This document shows, piece after piece, positions 34,243 through 43,749 of a stretch of 64,000 nucleotides of DNA. The notes beneath the pieces were generated by a model. The model did no database searches and had not been told where the DNA came from. It saw only the letters and a list, made by a program, of their open reading frames with translations. Every line of letters begins with the position of its first letter. Positions within the stretch are counted from its first letter, which is position 1. This stretch comes from Anaerolineae bacterium (GTDB taxonomy: Bacteria > Chloroflexota > Anaerolineae > Anaerolineales > Villigracilaceae): assembly GCA_017303655.1 (NCBI GenBank), contig JAFLCE010000011.1, forward strand, positions 1 to 64,000, written 5' to 3'. Made by a program: the position numbers and the translations under genes.

Positions 34243-35106
34243 GTGAACAACATTCCACATTTTGATCTTGGTGGTGAGGGCGCACCGCTGCACTTTCTTC
34301 ATGCCAACGGCTATCCGCCCGAATGTTACATGCCGTTACTGGAACATTTGAAATCCAAATATCGTCCCTTTGGGATGAAGCTCCGCCCACTGTGGGATGG
34401 TGCAAATAAGGATGATTATCAAGATTGGCACGCCTACTCAGATGACTTGCTACGCTTCCTCTCCGACCATGAAACGGGTCCTGTTCTTGGAGTGGGTCAT
34501 TCCATCGGAGGCATTGTCACCTTACGCGCTGCGCTGCGCGAACCCAGCAAGTTTCGCGCCCTCGTGCTGCTCGACCCGGTGCTCTTCGTCCCACCCGTTT
34601 TAGTGGCATGGAATTTTGTCCGCAGTATCGGGCTGGGAGAAAGAGCTCACCCGCTGATTCCTGCGGCAAAAAAGCGCAGACGCACGTTCGATAATTTGGA
34701 AAGCCTTTTTCGCAGCTATCGAACCAAACCTGTCTTTCGCTATATGAGTGATGAAAGCCTGAAAGTTTATATCGCAGGCATTACCAAACCAAAAGCAGAC
34801 GGCGGTTACGAACTCGTCTATACGCCCGAATGGGAAACTCACATCTACCTGACGGGACTGCGTGATTTTGATCTCTGGCGCGGACTCTCCAGTTTCGATG
34901 TGCGCACACTCATCATCCGTGGCGCAGAGACGGATACGTTTCAAGTGAATGCCGCCAAGCTGGTGCAAAAGAAGAATCCGAAAATAAAGATACATACCAT
35001 GCAAAAAGCCACACACATCCTGCCGCTCGAACATCCACAAGAAGTGGCGGAATTAATAAATGATTTTGTTAGACCTGACAGGTTTTTAAAACCTGTCAGG
35101 TCTTAG
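34243..35106 (+). CDS. Alpha/beta hydrolase
   Basis: 287 aa. The GTG start at 34243 lies one base after the CoA-transferase stop. An oxyanion segment HFLHANGYPPECY precedes the nucleophile elbow GVGHSIGG (Ser87). A cap insertion follows, and LIIRGAETDTF with the ATHILPLEHPQ segment supplies Asp and His of the triad. The class is that of esterases or C-C hydrolases. The final residues (RPDRFLKPVRS) and the approach to the stop are encoded by a perfect palindromic repeat (35071-35103), so the present C-terminus is probably a later addition. The position between two CoA-transferase subunits suggests a common pathway. Confidence 0.85.
   Translation: MNNIPHFDLGGEGAPLHFLHANGYPPECYMPLLEHLKSKYRPFGMKLRPLWDGANKDDYQDWHAYSDDLLRFLSDHETGPVLGVGHSIGGIVTLRAALREPSKFRALVLLDPVLFVPPVLVAWNFVRSIGLGERAHPLIPAAKKRRRTFDNLESLFRSYRTKPVFRYMSDESLKVYIAGITKPKADGGYELVYTPEWETHIYLTGLRDFDLWRGLSSFDVRTLIIRGAETDTFQVNAAKLVQKKNPKIKIHTMQKATHILPLEHPQEVAELINDFVRPDRFLKPVRS
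35071..35103. repeat. 16-bp perfect palindromic repeat at the hydrolase 3' end
   Basis: AGACCTGACAGGTTTT (35071-35086) is perfectly inverted at 35088-35103 with a single T between. The stop codon follows immediately. It could work as a hairpin, but lacks the T-run of a terminator and has the form of a dispersed palindrome. Confidence 0.75.
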
Positions 35107-35117
35107 GAGATAACAGC

Positions 35118-35894
35118 ATGCCCGAACTCAAATATTCCTCTGCCGAATTGATGATCATCAATGCCGCGCGTTTATTACGTGATGGCGATGTGGTCTTCGT
35201 CGGCGTGGGTCAACCCAACCTCGCCTGCAACCTCGCCAAGCGGACACATGCTCCCAACCTCGTGATGATCTATGAAGCCGGTGTCATTGGTGCAGAACCT
35301 GAACGCCTGCCGCTTTCCATCGGCGACCCAACCTTGGTCAGTGGCTCGTTATCCGTAGTGAGCATGTACGATATCTTTGCCAATTATCTGCAACGCGGTA
35401 ACGTGGATGTCGGTTTCATGGGCGGCGCGCAAATCGACAAATACGGCAATATCAACGCCACCACCATTGGCGGATATGAACATCCCAAGGTTAGGCTACC
35501 CGGCTCAGGCGGTTCGCAAGAAATCGCGGCTTGGGCAAATCGCTGCTATATCATGACTCCGCATCAGAAGCGGCGCTTCCCTGAACGGGTAGAATTCATG
35601 ACTTCAGCTGGCTTCATTGACGGCAAAGGCGCTCGCGAAGCTCGCGGGTTGCGTGGCGGCGGAATGCTGGCGGTAGTTACCGACATTGGCATTTTAGAGC
35701 CGGATGATTCAGGGGAGATGAGGCTCGCAGCGCTGCACACAGGCAGAACGGTGGAAGAGGCGCAAGCCAACACCGGCTGGGAGTTAAAAGTCGCCGAGTC
35801 GGTTAAGGTCACCGAACCTGTTACCAAGAAAGAGTTAAGAATCTTACGAGAAGAATTGGACCCTGCGGGAATTTATCTCAAAGGGGCAGCGTAA
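35118..35894 (+). CDS. CoA-transferase subunit B
   Basis: 258 aa. IYEAGVIG places a Glu at residue 53, equivalent to the catalytic glutamate (Glu54) of the glutaconate CoA-transferase beta subunit, which forms the acyl/CoA thioester intermediate. Other family blocks are GQPNLACNLAKRTHAPNLVM, GFMGGAQIDKYGNINATTIG and LPGSGGSQEIAAWA. It is preceded by AGGAG. It forms the heteromer with the 33339-34241 product. Confidence 0.87.
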   Translation: MPELKYSSAELMIINAARLLRDGDVVFVGVGQPNLACNLAKRTHAPNLVMIYEAGVIGAEPERLPLSIGDPTLVSGSLSVVSMYDIFANYLQRGNVDVGFMGGAQIDKYGNINATTIGGYEHPKVRLPGSGGSQEIAAWANRCYIMTPHQKRRFPERVEFMTSAGFIDGKGAREARGLRGGGMLAVVTDIGILEPDDSGEMRLAALHTGRTVEEAQANTGWELKVAESVKVTEPVTKKELRILREELDPAGIYLKGAA

Positions 35895-35925
35895 ATTTAT
35901 ATCCTTCCACCAAAGGAGTTAGTTT

Positions 35926-36561
35926 ATGAAAAGCGACAATTTCAAATCATGGATGGCGGTAATGACGGCGATTGTGACCGTGCTTGGGGCAACAGCAGCC
36001 TGTCTAGCGTCGACCGCGGTATCGTCGGCAGGCGATGCAGACTTCGCAGGATTGGATGCATCCATTCGCGCCCAAAAAGCAGAGATCATCAATACCATCT
36101 ACGCCTATGAACATTACCGGGCATTTACCGATTACGTCCGCTATGATGAGCTTGGGTATACGATGTATGACCCCAATGCAGATGCAGAGACCGATGCTCG
36201 CAATGCTGCCACTCAAAAGGAAGTTTGGGGTGTGGCAAGCGGTATTCAGGCATTTTTCTTTAGTCCGCGCTATACGGTCGTAGCGGGTCAATATGATCTT
36301 GAACAAGAATTACAAGAAGCCTTTGCAGAAGATGCCCAAAACGAAGACCTGAATTCTGAGATCTATTTTGTAGAATCAGATAAATATCGTAATCAGTCTT
36401 CGTTCCTGACTGCCACGATGATCTTATTGGCGGTCTCGTTCTGGTTCTTTACCCTGGCACAAGCCACCGAAAAAGGCATCAAATATGTTTGGGCGGCGCT
36501 TGGCATTATGGTCGGGCTGGCTGGCATTGGCGGAATTCTCTACGGGAGATTTTTCTTATGA
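35926..36561 (+). CDS. Membrane protein of unknown function
   Basis: 211 aa: a hydrophobic N-terminus (VMTAIVTVLGATAACLAST, residues about 12-30), an extracytoplasmic region of about 115 residues rich in Asp/Glu/Tyr, and two C-terminal helices (MILLAVSFWFFTLAQA and YVWAALGIMVGLAGIGGILY). The same plan (TM, alpha-helical ectodomain, two TMs) recurs at the N-terminus of the next gene, whose ATG overlaps its stop (ATGA). The two are probably related and form a complex. Confidence 0.75.
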   Translation: MKSDNFKSWMAVMTAIVTVLGATAACLASTAVSSAGDADFAGLDASIRAQKAEIINTIYAYEHYRAFTDYVRYDELGYTMYDPNADAETDARNAATQKEVWGVASGIQAFFFSPRYTVVAGQYDLEQELQEAFAEDAQNEDLNSEIYFVESDKYRNQSSFLTATMILLAVSFWFFTLAQATEKGIKYVWAALGIMVGLAGIGGILYGRFFL

Positions 36562-38246
36562 GAACGGAATCTGTCAGTGAGCAGCGCTTTGAAAAACTGG
36601 CATCGATCCTGATCGCCTCTGTCGCCATTTGGGTTGCCATTACAGCCTATTTTCAAAACTACTCTGCCAACATTTCAGACCAGGCTCGCCGCCGCGCCCA
36701 ACAGTATTCGATTGAAGCCACCAAGAAGGAAGTGACTGGCGCGATCCAATACAGCTATGAATGGCAGGGAGCTTACCAAACCTGGAAAGAACTGGAATGG
36801 CAGATCATTGCCGCAGATCAAAACGGTGACACCGCAGCAGTGGAACGCTTCAACCAGATCCAGGAGCGCATCCTGCCGATGGGCAAGATGCTCGCGCCAG
36901 AATACTTTGACCCGGCTGCGGGCTTCCCAGATACATCCAAATATGAAGCTGAGTCGTATCTGGTGGAATCCACTCGGCTGTCTGAGATCTATCTGGCAGA
37001 GTCGGCGCTGGGGAATGCCACCGACAATACAGCCGATGGTCTCATCGTTCAGATCACATTGTTGACAGTTTCGTTATCGCTTTTTGGTCTTTCGATGGCG
37101 CTAAAAGGTTCTGTGCGTTGGTTGTTCATTATAGTTGGTTCGGGCATCGTCGGATTTTGCATGGTCTGGCTGAGCTGGTCGCTTTTAGAGTTGTTCATCC
37201 GCCCAGAGGTGAATGAGACCGCCATCACCTACTATGCCGAAGGGGTTGGGCTTGAATATCAAGGCTTTCATCAGGAAGCCATCCAAAAATTTGATCTTGC
37301 TGTTACTGAAAATCAATTCTATGCGAAAGCCTATTATCAGCGCGGTCTTGCGTATTATGAGTTAGGCGATTATGCCAAAGCGATTACTGAGATCGAGAAA
37401 GCCCGCTACGAAGGTCTGGACGATACCAACTTAAATTGGAATCTCGCCTGGATCTATTATCTTTCCGGTAATTACGCCAAAGCCATTGAAACCAATGACC
37501 GGGTTTTGAACGAACATCCCGAAGTGCTGGGCATGCGGATGAATCAGGCAATCACCTATCTTTCAATGGGAGATCTCAACAATGCCCGTGCTCAATACGA
37601 CCTTCTAGTGCAGGAAGCAGAAAAACAAGTCGCCGAAGCACGCCGGAACAATTTGGAACCACCAGCCTCGCTTTGGTACTACATGGATGCCGGAGCGCTC
37701 GACCTGCAAAACCTGATCGATTCAATTGATAACAATCCCAAAAACTGGACTCAAGCGCCGCCATCGAACCTGATCCAAGGCGATCATAATCAGATCCGCA
37801 GTTTCGCCTACGACCAGATGAAGCGCATGAAAGAGATCACAGTCGCGCTGGAGTATTCAGGTCAACTGCCGGTTGCGCAGGAGACCATGCAAGTGGAACC
37901 GTTCGTCTTCGGGTTGGTCACTGGCGTAGATGCCGATGGCAATATCACTAACTTTGAACCAGCGTCAAATTCCGTCATTCCGTATGGCGAAAAAGAGGTC
38001 ACACTCGAATTTAGCTATTCAGGCACTCCACCCAGCCAGATGCTTTGGAAGGTGTACGTCAATGGCTACGAAGATGCCGGATTCCGCATTTTCACCAATG
38101 AAGATATTAGCGGCGGCAACACCTGGTATAAAACCTTTGGCTTTGGCTACACCAATATATTCATCCTCTCGCCGGGTGAATATACGGTGGAACTCTACGC
38201 CAATAATATTCTCGTGCAGACCGGAACGTTTTTCGTTCAGGAATAA
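36558..38246 (+). CDS. Membrane-anchored TPR protein
   Basis: 562 aa. The start at 36558 overlaps the previous stop. It has TM1 near 18-36, an ectodomain, two further TMs near 157-176 and 184-207, then at least three tetratricopeptide repeats. Examples are YYQRGLAYYELGDYAKAITE, NLAWIYYLSGNYAKAIETND and MNQAITYLSMGDLNNARAQY. The last 170 residues look like a beta-sandwich (VTLEFSYSGTPPSQMLWKVY, GEYTVELYANNILVQTGTFF). This architecture suits a scaffold for a membrane protein complex. The specific function is unknown. Confidence 0.82.
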   Translation: MRTESVSEQRFEKLASILIASVAIWVAITAYFQNYSANISDQARRRAQQYSIEATKKEVTGAIQYSYEWQGAYQTWKELEWQIIAADQNGDTAAVERFNQIQERILPMGKMLAPEYFDPAAGFPDTSKYEAESYLVESTRLSEIYLAESALGNATDNTADGLIVQITLLTVSLSLFGLSMALKGSVRWLFIIVGSGIVGFCMVWLSWSLLELFIRPEVNETAITYYAEGVGLEYQGFHQEAIQKFDLAVTENQFYAKAYYQRGLAYYELGDYAKAITEIEKARYEGLDDTNLNWNLAWIYYLSGNYAKAIETNDRVLNEHPEVLGMRMNQAITYLSMGDLNNARAQYDLLVQEAEKQVAEARRNNLEPPASLWYYMDAGALDLQNLIDSIDNNPKNWTQAPPSNLIQGDHNQIRSFAYDQMKRMKEITVALEYSGQLPVAQETMQVEPFVFGLVTGVDADGNITNFEPASNSVIPYGEKEVTLEFSYSGTPPSQMLWKVYVNGYEDAGFRIFTNEDISGGNTWYKTFGFGYTNIFILSPGEYTVELYANNILVQTGTFFVQE

Positions 38247-38269
38247 CACCCGACATTTGTCCCCTTTAC

Positions 38270-38312
38270 AAGGCGCAGTCATCGCGGTAAAAGAACCATG
38301 TGACTGCGCCTT
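38270..38312 (+). other. Hairpin between the TPR gene and the HAD gene
   Basis: 12-bp perfect inverted repeat AAGGCGCAGTCA / TGACTGCGCCTT with a 19-base loop. It has no T-run, so it is either a weak terminator or an mRNA-processing hairpin. It ends 14 bases before the preferred HAD start. Confidence 0.5.
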
Positions 38313-38326
38313 CTTCATCCACTTCT

Positions 38327-39061
38327 ATGACTATTCGATACCTGATCTTTGACCTCGGCGGTACCCTCATGCACGCCCGTGACGATTGGCAGCCCATTCA
38401 CAAACAAGCTGACGATGCCCTGGTGCAGGCACTTGGCACGCATGGCATTGAGTTAAATGCGGAAGTCTTTCGCGCGCGTTTGCATGATTACTACCAACAG
38501 CGCGATAAGGATTTTCATGAGACTACGTATCATCTCGTGCTGCGTGAATTGCTTCAGGAGTTGCACCATGCCGAGGTGGATGAATCCGTTCTCAGGTCCG
38601 CGTTGGATGCGTTGTTCAACGTCACCCAAAGCAACTGGCAGTTGGAGTCAGACGCCATCGAAATGCTCGAGCAGTTGAAATCCACAAAATATCGCCTTGG
38701 AATTTTCTCCAACGCCGGGGATGACAAAGATGTTCAGCAGTTGATCGAGACCTTCAAGATCGGTTCGTATTTTGATTTTGTGCTTACATCGGCTGCATGT
38801 TTTTATCGCAAGCCGCACCCGCGCGCGTTCGAGATCGCGCTGGCGCATTGGAATGCCGACCCCCAAGAAGCCGCGATGATCGGTGACAGCCTTTCTGCCG
38901 ATATTACCGGTGCAAAGAATTTGAATATGACTTCGATCTGGATCTCGCGCCGCGCCCAATTTGATGATGATGAAATGCGACGCATCCAACCGGACTTTAG
39001 CCTGCGCAAACTGACCGAGCTTTTACCTACCCTTGACCGCATCTCTATTTCGCGCATATAA
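38327..39061 (+). CDS. HAD-superfamily hydrolase
   Basis: 244 aa. The start at 38327 (MTIRYLIFDLGGTL) is chosen because motif I should lie near the N-terminus; the open frame begins 27 bases earlier at a GTG inside a hairpin. Motif I reads DLGGT, so the nucleophile Asp9 is present but the second Asp (general acid) is Gly11. The helical cap follows, then LGIFSNAGDD (motif II Ser), KPHPRAFEIAL (motif III Lys) and MIGDSLSADITGAKN (motif IV). Haloacid dehalogenase/phosphatase-like; substrate unknown. Confidence 0.85.
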   Translation: MTIRYLIFDLGGTLMHARDDWQPIHKQADDALVQALGTHGIELNAEVFRARLHDYYQQRDKDFHETTYHLVLRELLQELHHAEVDESVLRSALDALFNVTQSNWQLESDAIEMLEQLKSTKYRLGIFSNAGDDKDVQQLIETFKIGSYFDFVLTSAACFYRKPHPRAFEIALAHWNADPQEAAMIGDSLSADITGAKNLNMTSIWISRRAQFDDDEMRRIQPDFSLRKLTELLPTLDRISISRI

Positions 39062-39120
39062 GTATCGAGTACAATATTTTCCGAAGAAAGCCTATCGCAC
39101 AATAAAGGAATATTCACCAA

Positions 39121-39522
39121 ATGCTTGATATAAAATCCACAACGCAAACCGCCCGCGTGCCGGTCACGATCGTACACATTGCAGGTGATATTGACTCGTC
39201 CACGTATCCACTTTTTCAAAGTCATGTAGATGAACAGGTCGCACAGGGAGCGCGCCATATGCTGCTTGATTTCCGCGAAGTAAAACGAATCAGCAGCGCG
39301 GGCTTGAGGGTGATCCACAACTTATTTAATAAACTGCGCGACCTGCATAAAGACGTTAATGATGATGAATTGCGCAAGAAAATGAGTACGGGCGAATATA
39401 AGTCTCCGTATGTGAAGCTGACCAATCTTGCGCCGCACATCGCCGACGTATTCACACTCGGCGGGTTCGATATCTACATCGCGATCATAGATGACGAAAC
39501 TGAAGCCTTAAAATCATTTTGA
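39121..39522 (+). CDS. STAS-domain protein (anti-sigma factor antagonist-like)
   Basis: 133 aa. The core is VTIVHIAGDIDSSTYPLFQ, then HMLLDFREVKRISSAGLRVI with the phosphorylatable Ser in SSAGL, then LTNLAPHIADVFTLGGFD. Between the two halves is a charged insertion (KDVNDDELRKKMSTGEYKSP) of about 20 residues not usual in SpoIIAA-type proteins. No anti-sigma kinase gene is adjacent. It is a single gene ending at a strong terminator. Confidence 0.85.
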   Translation: MLDIKSTTQTARVPVTIVHIAGDIDSSTYPLFQSHVDEQVAQGARHMLLDFREVKRISSAGLRVIHNLFNKLRDLHKDVNDDELRKKMSTGEYKSPYVKLTNLAPHIADVFTLGGFDIYIAIIDDETEALKSF

Positions 39523-39544
39523 TCTATCCCCAGGTTTAATCATC

Positions 39545-39572
39545 AAAAGGACGCTATACGCGTCCTTTTTTT
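39545..39572 (+). terminator. Terminator of the STAS gene
   Basis: 10-bp stem AAAAGGACGC / GCGTCCTTTT (39545-39554 with 39560-39569) followed by more T. Confidence 0.88.
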
Positions 39573-39606
39573 ACCGGTAAATTTCAATAATGCTATAATC
39601 TCAAAT

Positions 39607-41013
39607 ATGACCGATCTCTTCGACCACGCCATGCAAGAACGGATGAAAAGTGAAGCACCGCTTGCCGCACGCATGCGCCCGCGCACGTTGGAAGAATATA
39701 TCGGGCAGGAGCATATTGTTGGCGAAGGCAAATTGCTGCAGCGGGCAATTAAGGCAGATAAACTATTCTCGTCCATCATCCTATGGGGTCCGCCCGGTAC
39801 AGGCAAGACCACTCTGGCACAAGTCATTGCCAATAGCACTAAGAGTCACTTCGTGACGATTTCTGCCATTCTCGCAGGCAAAGCGGATTTACGCATTGTC
39901 ATTGACGAAGCGCTTGAACGCCGCCGTTTGCACAGTGAGCGCACCATCCTTTTTGTGGACGAAGTTCATCGCTGGAACAAAGCTCAGCAAGATGCCCTGC
40001 TCCCCCACGTGGAAAACGGCACGTTTACACTCATTGGAGCAACGACTGAAAACCCATACTTTGAAGTCATCAAAGCGTTGATCTCGCGTTCGCGCGTCTT
40101 CCAACTGCGTAATTTAAATCAGACCGAAACCGGAACGTTGCTCGACCGTGCCCTCAGTGACAAAGAACGCGGCTATGGCGATAAAAAAATTCATTTTGAT
40201 GAGGACGCCCGTAACCATCTCATTGATGTGGCTTCAGGCGATGCCCGCAATGCACTCAACGCATTGGAATTGGCAGTCGAGTCTACAGCACCGGACAAAG
40301 ATGGCGTGATCCGAATCACATTAGATGTAGCACAAGAGTCGATTCAACGGCGCGCCGTGCTTTACGACAAAGACGGCGACGCACACTACGATACCATCTC
40401 AGCCTTTATCAAATCGGTGCGCGGCTCTGACCCAGATGCCGCCTTATACTGGCTGGCAAAAATGATCTACGCCGGAGAAGACCCCAAGTTCATCATCCGC
40501 AGACTCATCATTTTGGCTGGCGAAGATATCGGCTTGGCAGACCCCATGGGGTTGGTTGTCGCATCTTCTGCCATGCAAGCCTTTGAGTTTATCGGCTTAC
40601 CCGAGGGGATTTATCCCATCGTCGAAGCGACTCTATATCTCGCCACTGCGCCCAAGTCCAACACGGCAGGCGCGTATTTCAAAGCAATGAAGAAGATCGA
40701 AGAAGAGGGACAAGTCTCGGTGCCGCGTCACCTGATGGATGGAAACCGCGACGCTGCTGCCATGGGACACGGCAAGGATTACGTTTATCCGCATGAGCAA
40801 GAAGGACATTTCACACCCCAGCAATATCTCCCCAAACGTTTGCTTGGAACCTATTTCTATTCGCCTTCACAAGAAGGCTATGAATCGCAAGTCGCCACCC
40901 GGCTGGAGATGTGGCGCGAAGCACAGCGTAAAGCTCTGGGAATTACAGAAGTTAAGCATATCCCTGATATGAGCGAAGAGCAAATAGTAGAGATGAAAAG
41001 GAAGATAAAGTAG
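39607..41013 (+). CDS. rarA: Replication-associated recombination protein A (RarA/MgsA)
   Basis: 468-aa AAA+ ATPase. The N-terminus [20 protein letters not shown] is followed by Walker [12 protein letters not shown], Walker [21 protein letters not shown] and sensor I IGATTENP. The tetramerisation/MgsA C-terminal domain shows [34 protein letters not shown] and [20 protein letters not shown]. It acts at stalled replication forks. The following acyltransferase gene is very different in base composition. Confidence 0.95.
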   Translation: MTDLFDHAMQERMKSEAPLAARMRPRTLEEYIGQEHIVGEGKLLQRAIKADKLFSSIILWGPPGTGKTTLAQVIANSTKSHFVTISAILAGKADLRIVIDEALERRRLHSERTILFVDEVHRWNKAQQDALLPHVENGTFTLIGATTENPYFEVIKALISRSRVFQLRNLNQTETGTLLDRALSDKERGYGDKKIHFDEDARNHLIDVASGDARNALNALELAVESTAPDKDGVIRITLDVAQESIQRRAVLYDKDGDAHYDTISAFIKSVRGSDPDAALYWLAKMIYAGEDPKFIIRRLIILAGEDIGLADPMGLVVASSAMQAFEFIGLPEGIYPIVEATLYLATAPKSNTAGAYFKAMKKIEEEGQVSVPRHLMDGNRDAAAMGHGKDYVYPHEQEGHFTPQQYLPKRLLGTYFYSPSQEGYESQVATRLEMWREAQRKALGITEVKHIPDMSEEQIVEMKRKIK

Positions 41014-41060
41014 TACTTTAAGATCTTATATTTATAAGGGATAAAGGAAAAATATAATAA

Positions 41061-43049
41061 ATGAAACAAACTTATCGCGAAGATATTGATGGACTTCGTG
41101 CCATTGCTGTACTTGCTGTAATATTAAATCACGCCAAAATCCCGGGTTTTCCAGGAGGGTACATCGGGGTAGATGTGTTTTTTGTTATTTCCGGTTTCTT
41201 AATCACAAAAATTATAGTGCGTGAAATCGAAGAGAACCAATTCTCTTTTATGAAATTTTATGAACGAAGAATTAGAAGAATTATTCCTGCGCTCAGTGCT
41301 ATGCTGGCTTTTGTTCTAGTAGCGGGGTTTGTTATGTTTGATATTAATAGACTTCAATCGCTTGCAAAGAGTGTAATTGCGGCAATTTTGTTTTACGCAA
41401 ACATTAATTTCTGGTCAGAAGCAGGATACTTCGACGCGCCATCCCAGCTAAAACCGCTCTTGCACACTTGGTCTTTAGCAGTTGAAGAACAATTTTATAT
41501 TTTTTTTCCGATCATTTTGATCTTAGCAACTCGCTATACGAATAAGCACAAAAGCATGATTTTATTCTTTATTTTTGTATGTTCATTAGGAGCCGCTGCG
41601 TATCAAGTTTCACAAAACCAAGTTACGGCTTTCTATCTTGCGCAATTCCGAATCTGGGAATTAATTATTGGCTCCTTATTAGCAATACATATTGATAATA
41701 TCTTGCTTTCCCCAAAAATCAGTAATAGTCTAAGCATATTGGGAATGGTACTAATCGTATCCCCCATTTTCTTTTATTCGGAACACACTTCATTTCCTGG
41801 TCTAACGGCTCTGCCTTCGGTATTTGGTACAGTTTTTGTAATATACGGAAACACTAGAAACTACGGGATAATAAAAAAGGCACTAGAAATTCCATTCCTT
41901 ACATTTTTTGGCAAAATATCATATTCATTGTACTTATGGCATTGGCCACTCTTGGTCTTTACAAAATATTACTTAATTACACCGCCTACACTGATCGAAA
42001 ATCTTTACGTTTTAAGTTTGATATTTTTTACATCCATCTTATCTTGGAAATTTATTGAAACTCCATTCAGATCGAAAAGTTTTCTAAACACAAAAGGAAT
42101 TTACCGATTCGCTGTTATAGTCTTTGCTATTTTGATGATTCCATCTGGAATTTTTTATATATTCGATGGCTTTCTTAATGTTTCTGGCATAGTAGGCAAG
42201 ACAACATCAAACTTAAATGATAAACAATGGTCTTTTGAAGAGTGCGATGTAAATCTTTACGATGCACCAGCAGAAATCCCCATCTGTGTTTTAGGAGAAA
42301 AATCCCAAGAAACAACTTTTATGATATGGGGCGACTCGCATGCTCCAACATTTGGCAAGGGAGTCCAAAAATCTGCTGAAGAAAATGCTGTTTCTGGTAT
42401 ATTAACTTACAATAAAGCCTGCCCACCTTTACTTGATATAAAGGTAGATCCTCAACATGGCGATATTTCTTGCGATACATACAACAACATGGTTATACAA
42501 TACCTAAGAAACCACCCTGAGATAGAAAGTGTAATATTGGCAAGCCGCTTAACAATTTATCTTGAGGGCACTACGTACAAACAAGAAGAAGGAATAAACC
42601 CCAAACTTTTTGACTTAAAAATAGGTTTTGAAGGTCAGCCAACCCAAGAAGTTATTTTCAGAGAAGGGCTTGAGCGGACATTAAGTGCTCTTCAATCCAT
42701 GGGTAAAAAAGTTTATATAATTGTACCGTTACCTGAGATAGGATATGATGTTCCTTCTGCAAACTATATCGCACAACGCACAGGACGAAATTTAAATGAG
42801 ATTATTGCTCCCAGTCTAAGAGAATACTTAGAACGAACAGAAAAAACAAGAAGTGTTTTAAGCTTTTCTCAAGAAAATTACGGAGCACATTTAATCGAAC
42901 CTTGGAAAGGGCTTTGTGCCAGCTCTGTATGCAAAGTATCAATTGACGGAAATCCATTATATAAAGATGATGATCATTTATCAGTTTTTGGATCTGAATA
43001 TTTAAGCCCACTATTTGATTCTGTTTTCAAATCACTAAGTCATCACTAA
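41061..43049 (+). CDS. Acyltransferase family 3 / SGNH-domain peptidoglycan or polysaccharide O-acyltransferase
   Basis: 662 aa. The N-terminal membrane acyltransferase domain (about 10 TMs, residues 5-370) starts YREDIDGLRAIAVLAVILNH and includes IGVDVFFVISGFLITKII and HTWSLAVEEQFYIFFPII. After it comes an extracytoplasmic SGNH domain: block I GDSHAPTFGKG (catalytic Ser) and block V DDDHLSVFGSEYL (Asp and His). This is the OatA/OafB arrangement that O-acetylates cell-surface glycans. The gene is strikingly AT-rich compared with its neighbours, with AT-rich flanks, suggesting horizontal acquisition. Confidence 0.9.
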   Translation: MKQTYREDIDGLRAIAVLAVILNHAKIPGFPGGYIGVDVFFVISGFLITKIIVREIEENQFSFMKFYERRIRRIIPALSAMLAFVLVAGFVMFDINRLQSLAKSVIAAILFYANINFWSEAGYFDAPSQLKPLLHTWSLAVEEQFYIFFPIILILATRYTNKHKSMILFFIFVCSLGAAAYQVSQNQVTAFYLAQFRIWELIIGSLLAIHIDNILLSPKISNSLSILGMVLIVSPIFFYSEHTSFPGLTALPSVFGTVFVIYGNTRNYGIIKKALEIPFLTFFGKISYSLYLWHWPLLVFTKYYLITPPTLIENLYVLSLIFFTSILSWKFIETPFRSKSFLNTKGIYRFAVIVFAILMIPSGIFYIFDGFLNVSGIVGKTTSNLNDKQWSFEECDVNLYDAPAEIPICVLGEKSQETTFMIWGDSHAPTFGKGVQKSAEENAVSGILTYNKACPPLLDIKVDPQHGDISCDTYNNMVIQYLRNHPEIESVILASRLTIYLEGTTYKQEEGINPKLFDLKIGFEGQPTQEVIFREGLERTLSALQSMGKKVYIIVPLPEIGYDVPSANYIAQRTGRNLNEIIAPSLREYLERTEKTRSVLSFSQENYGAHLIEPWKGLCASSVCKVSIDGNPLYKDDDHLSVFGSEYLSPLFDSVFKSLSHH

Positions 43050-43121
43050 ATGCTACATATTTAATAATTTCAAAATATCTATAAAATTAAAAATTTTTCA
43101 AATAAAAGGTTAAGAACAATA

Positions 43122-43748
43122 ATGCCACTCTTATTACTGATCCGTCACGGTGAAAACGAATATGTCAAGACCGGGAAAATGGCAGGGAGACTTCCCGGCG
43201 TACACTTAAATGAAAAGGGACAGAAACAAGCACAGGCGTTGGGTGAGGCGCTGCGCGAGGTGCCGATCAAAGCCATTTATGTGAGTCCGCTTGAGCGGGC
43301 GATGGAAACTGCGACGCCGATCGCTGAGTCGCATAAATTAGTCATTCAACAAGAACCTGAATTGATGGATACGCTAGTGGGAAAATGGCAGGGCAAGTCG
43401 CTGGCGGTTTTGCGATTGACCAAGGCGTGGAAGGTGGTGCAGAGTGCGCCATCGCGATTTCGCTTCCCGGAAGGCGAAACATTTTTAGAATGCCAGATGC
43501 GTATTGTGAATGTGTTGGAACGCATCATTCAAAAACATAACAAGCCGCAAGATATTGTGGCGGTGGTATATCATGCTGACCCGATCAAACTGTCGGTGGC
43601 ACATTTTATGGGGATGCCGCTTGATCATTTTCAACGCTTGGGTTGTGACACTGGCTCGTTAACCGCGGTTCACGCCAGCGAGACCGGCGCGATGTTGATC
43701 AAATTAAATCAACGCCCGCCGTTCGATTTTCTACCGAAGAAAAAATAA
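43122..43748 (+). CDS. Histidine phosphatase (phosphoglycerate mutase-like) family protein
   Basis: 208 aa. The catalytic RHGE motif is LLIRHGENEYVKTGKMAGRL with His at residue 9, then LNEKGQKQAQALGEAL and SPLERAMETATPIA. The second His is in VVYHADPIKLSVAHFMGMP. The length and KMAGRLPGVHLNEKG block fit the MSMEG_4193-type phosphomutase branch. It starts after AAAAGG and its stop lies one base before the AhpD-like gene. Confidence 0.88.
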   Translation: MPLLLLIRHGENEYVKTGKMAGRLPGVHLNEKGQKQAQALGEALREVPIKAIYVSPLERAMETATPIAESHKLVIQQEPELMDTLVGKWQGKSLAVLRLTKAWKVVQSAPSRFRFPEGETFLECQMRIVNVLERIIQKHNKPQDIVAVVYHADPIKLSVAHFMGMPLDHFQRLGCDTGSLTAVHASETGAMLIKLNQRPPFDFLPKKK

Positions 43749-43749
43749 C

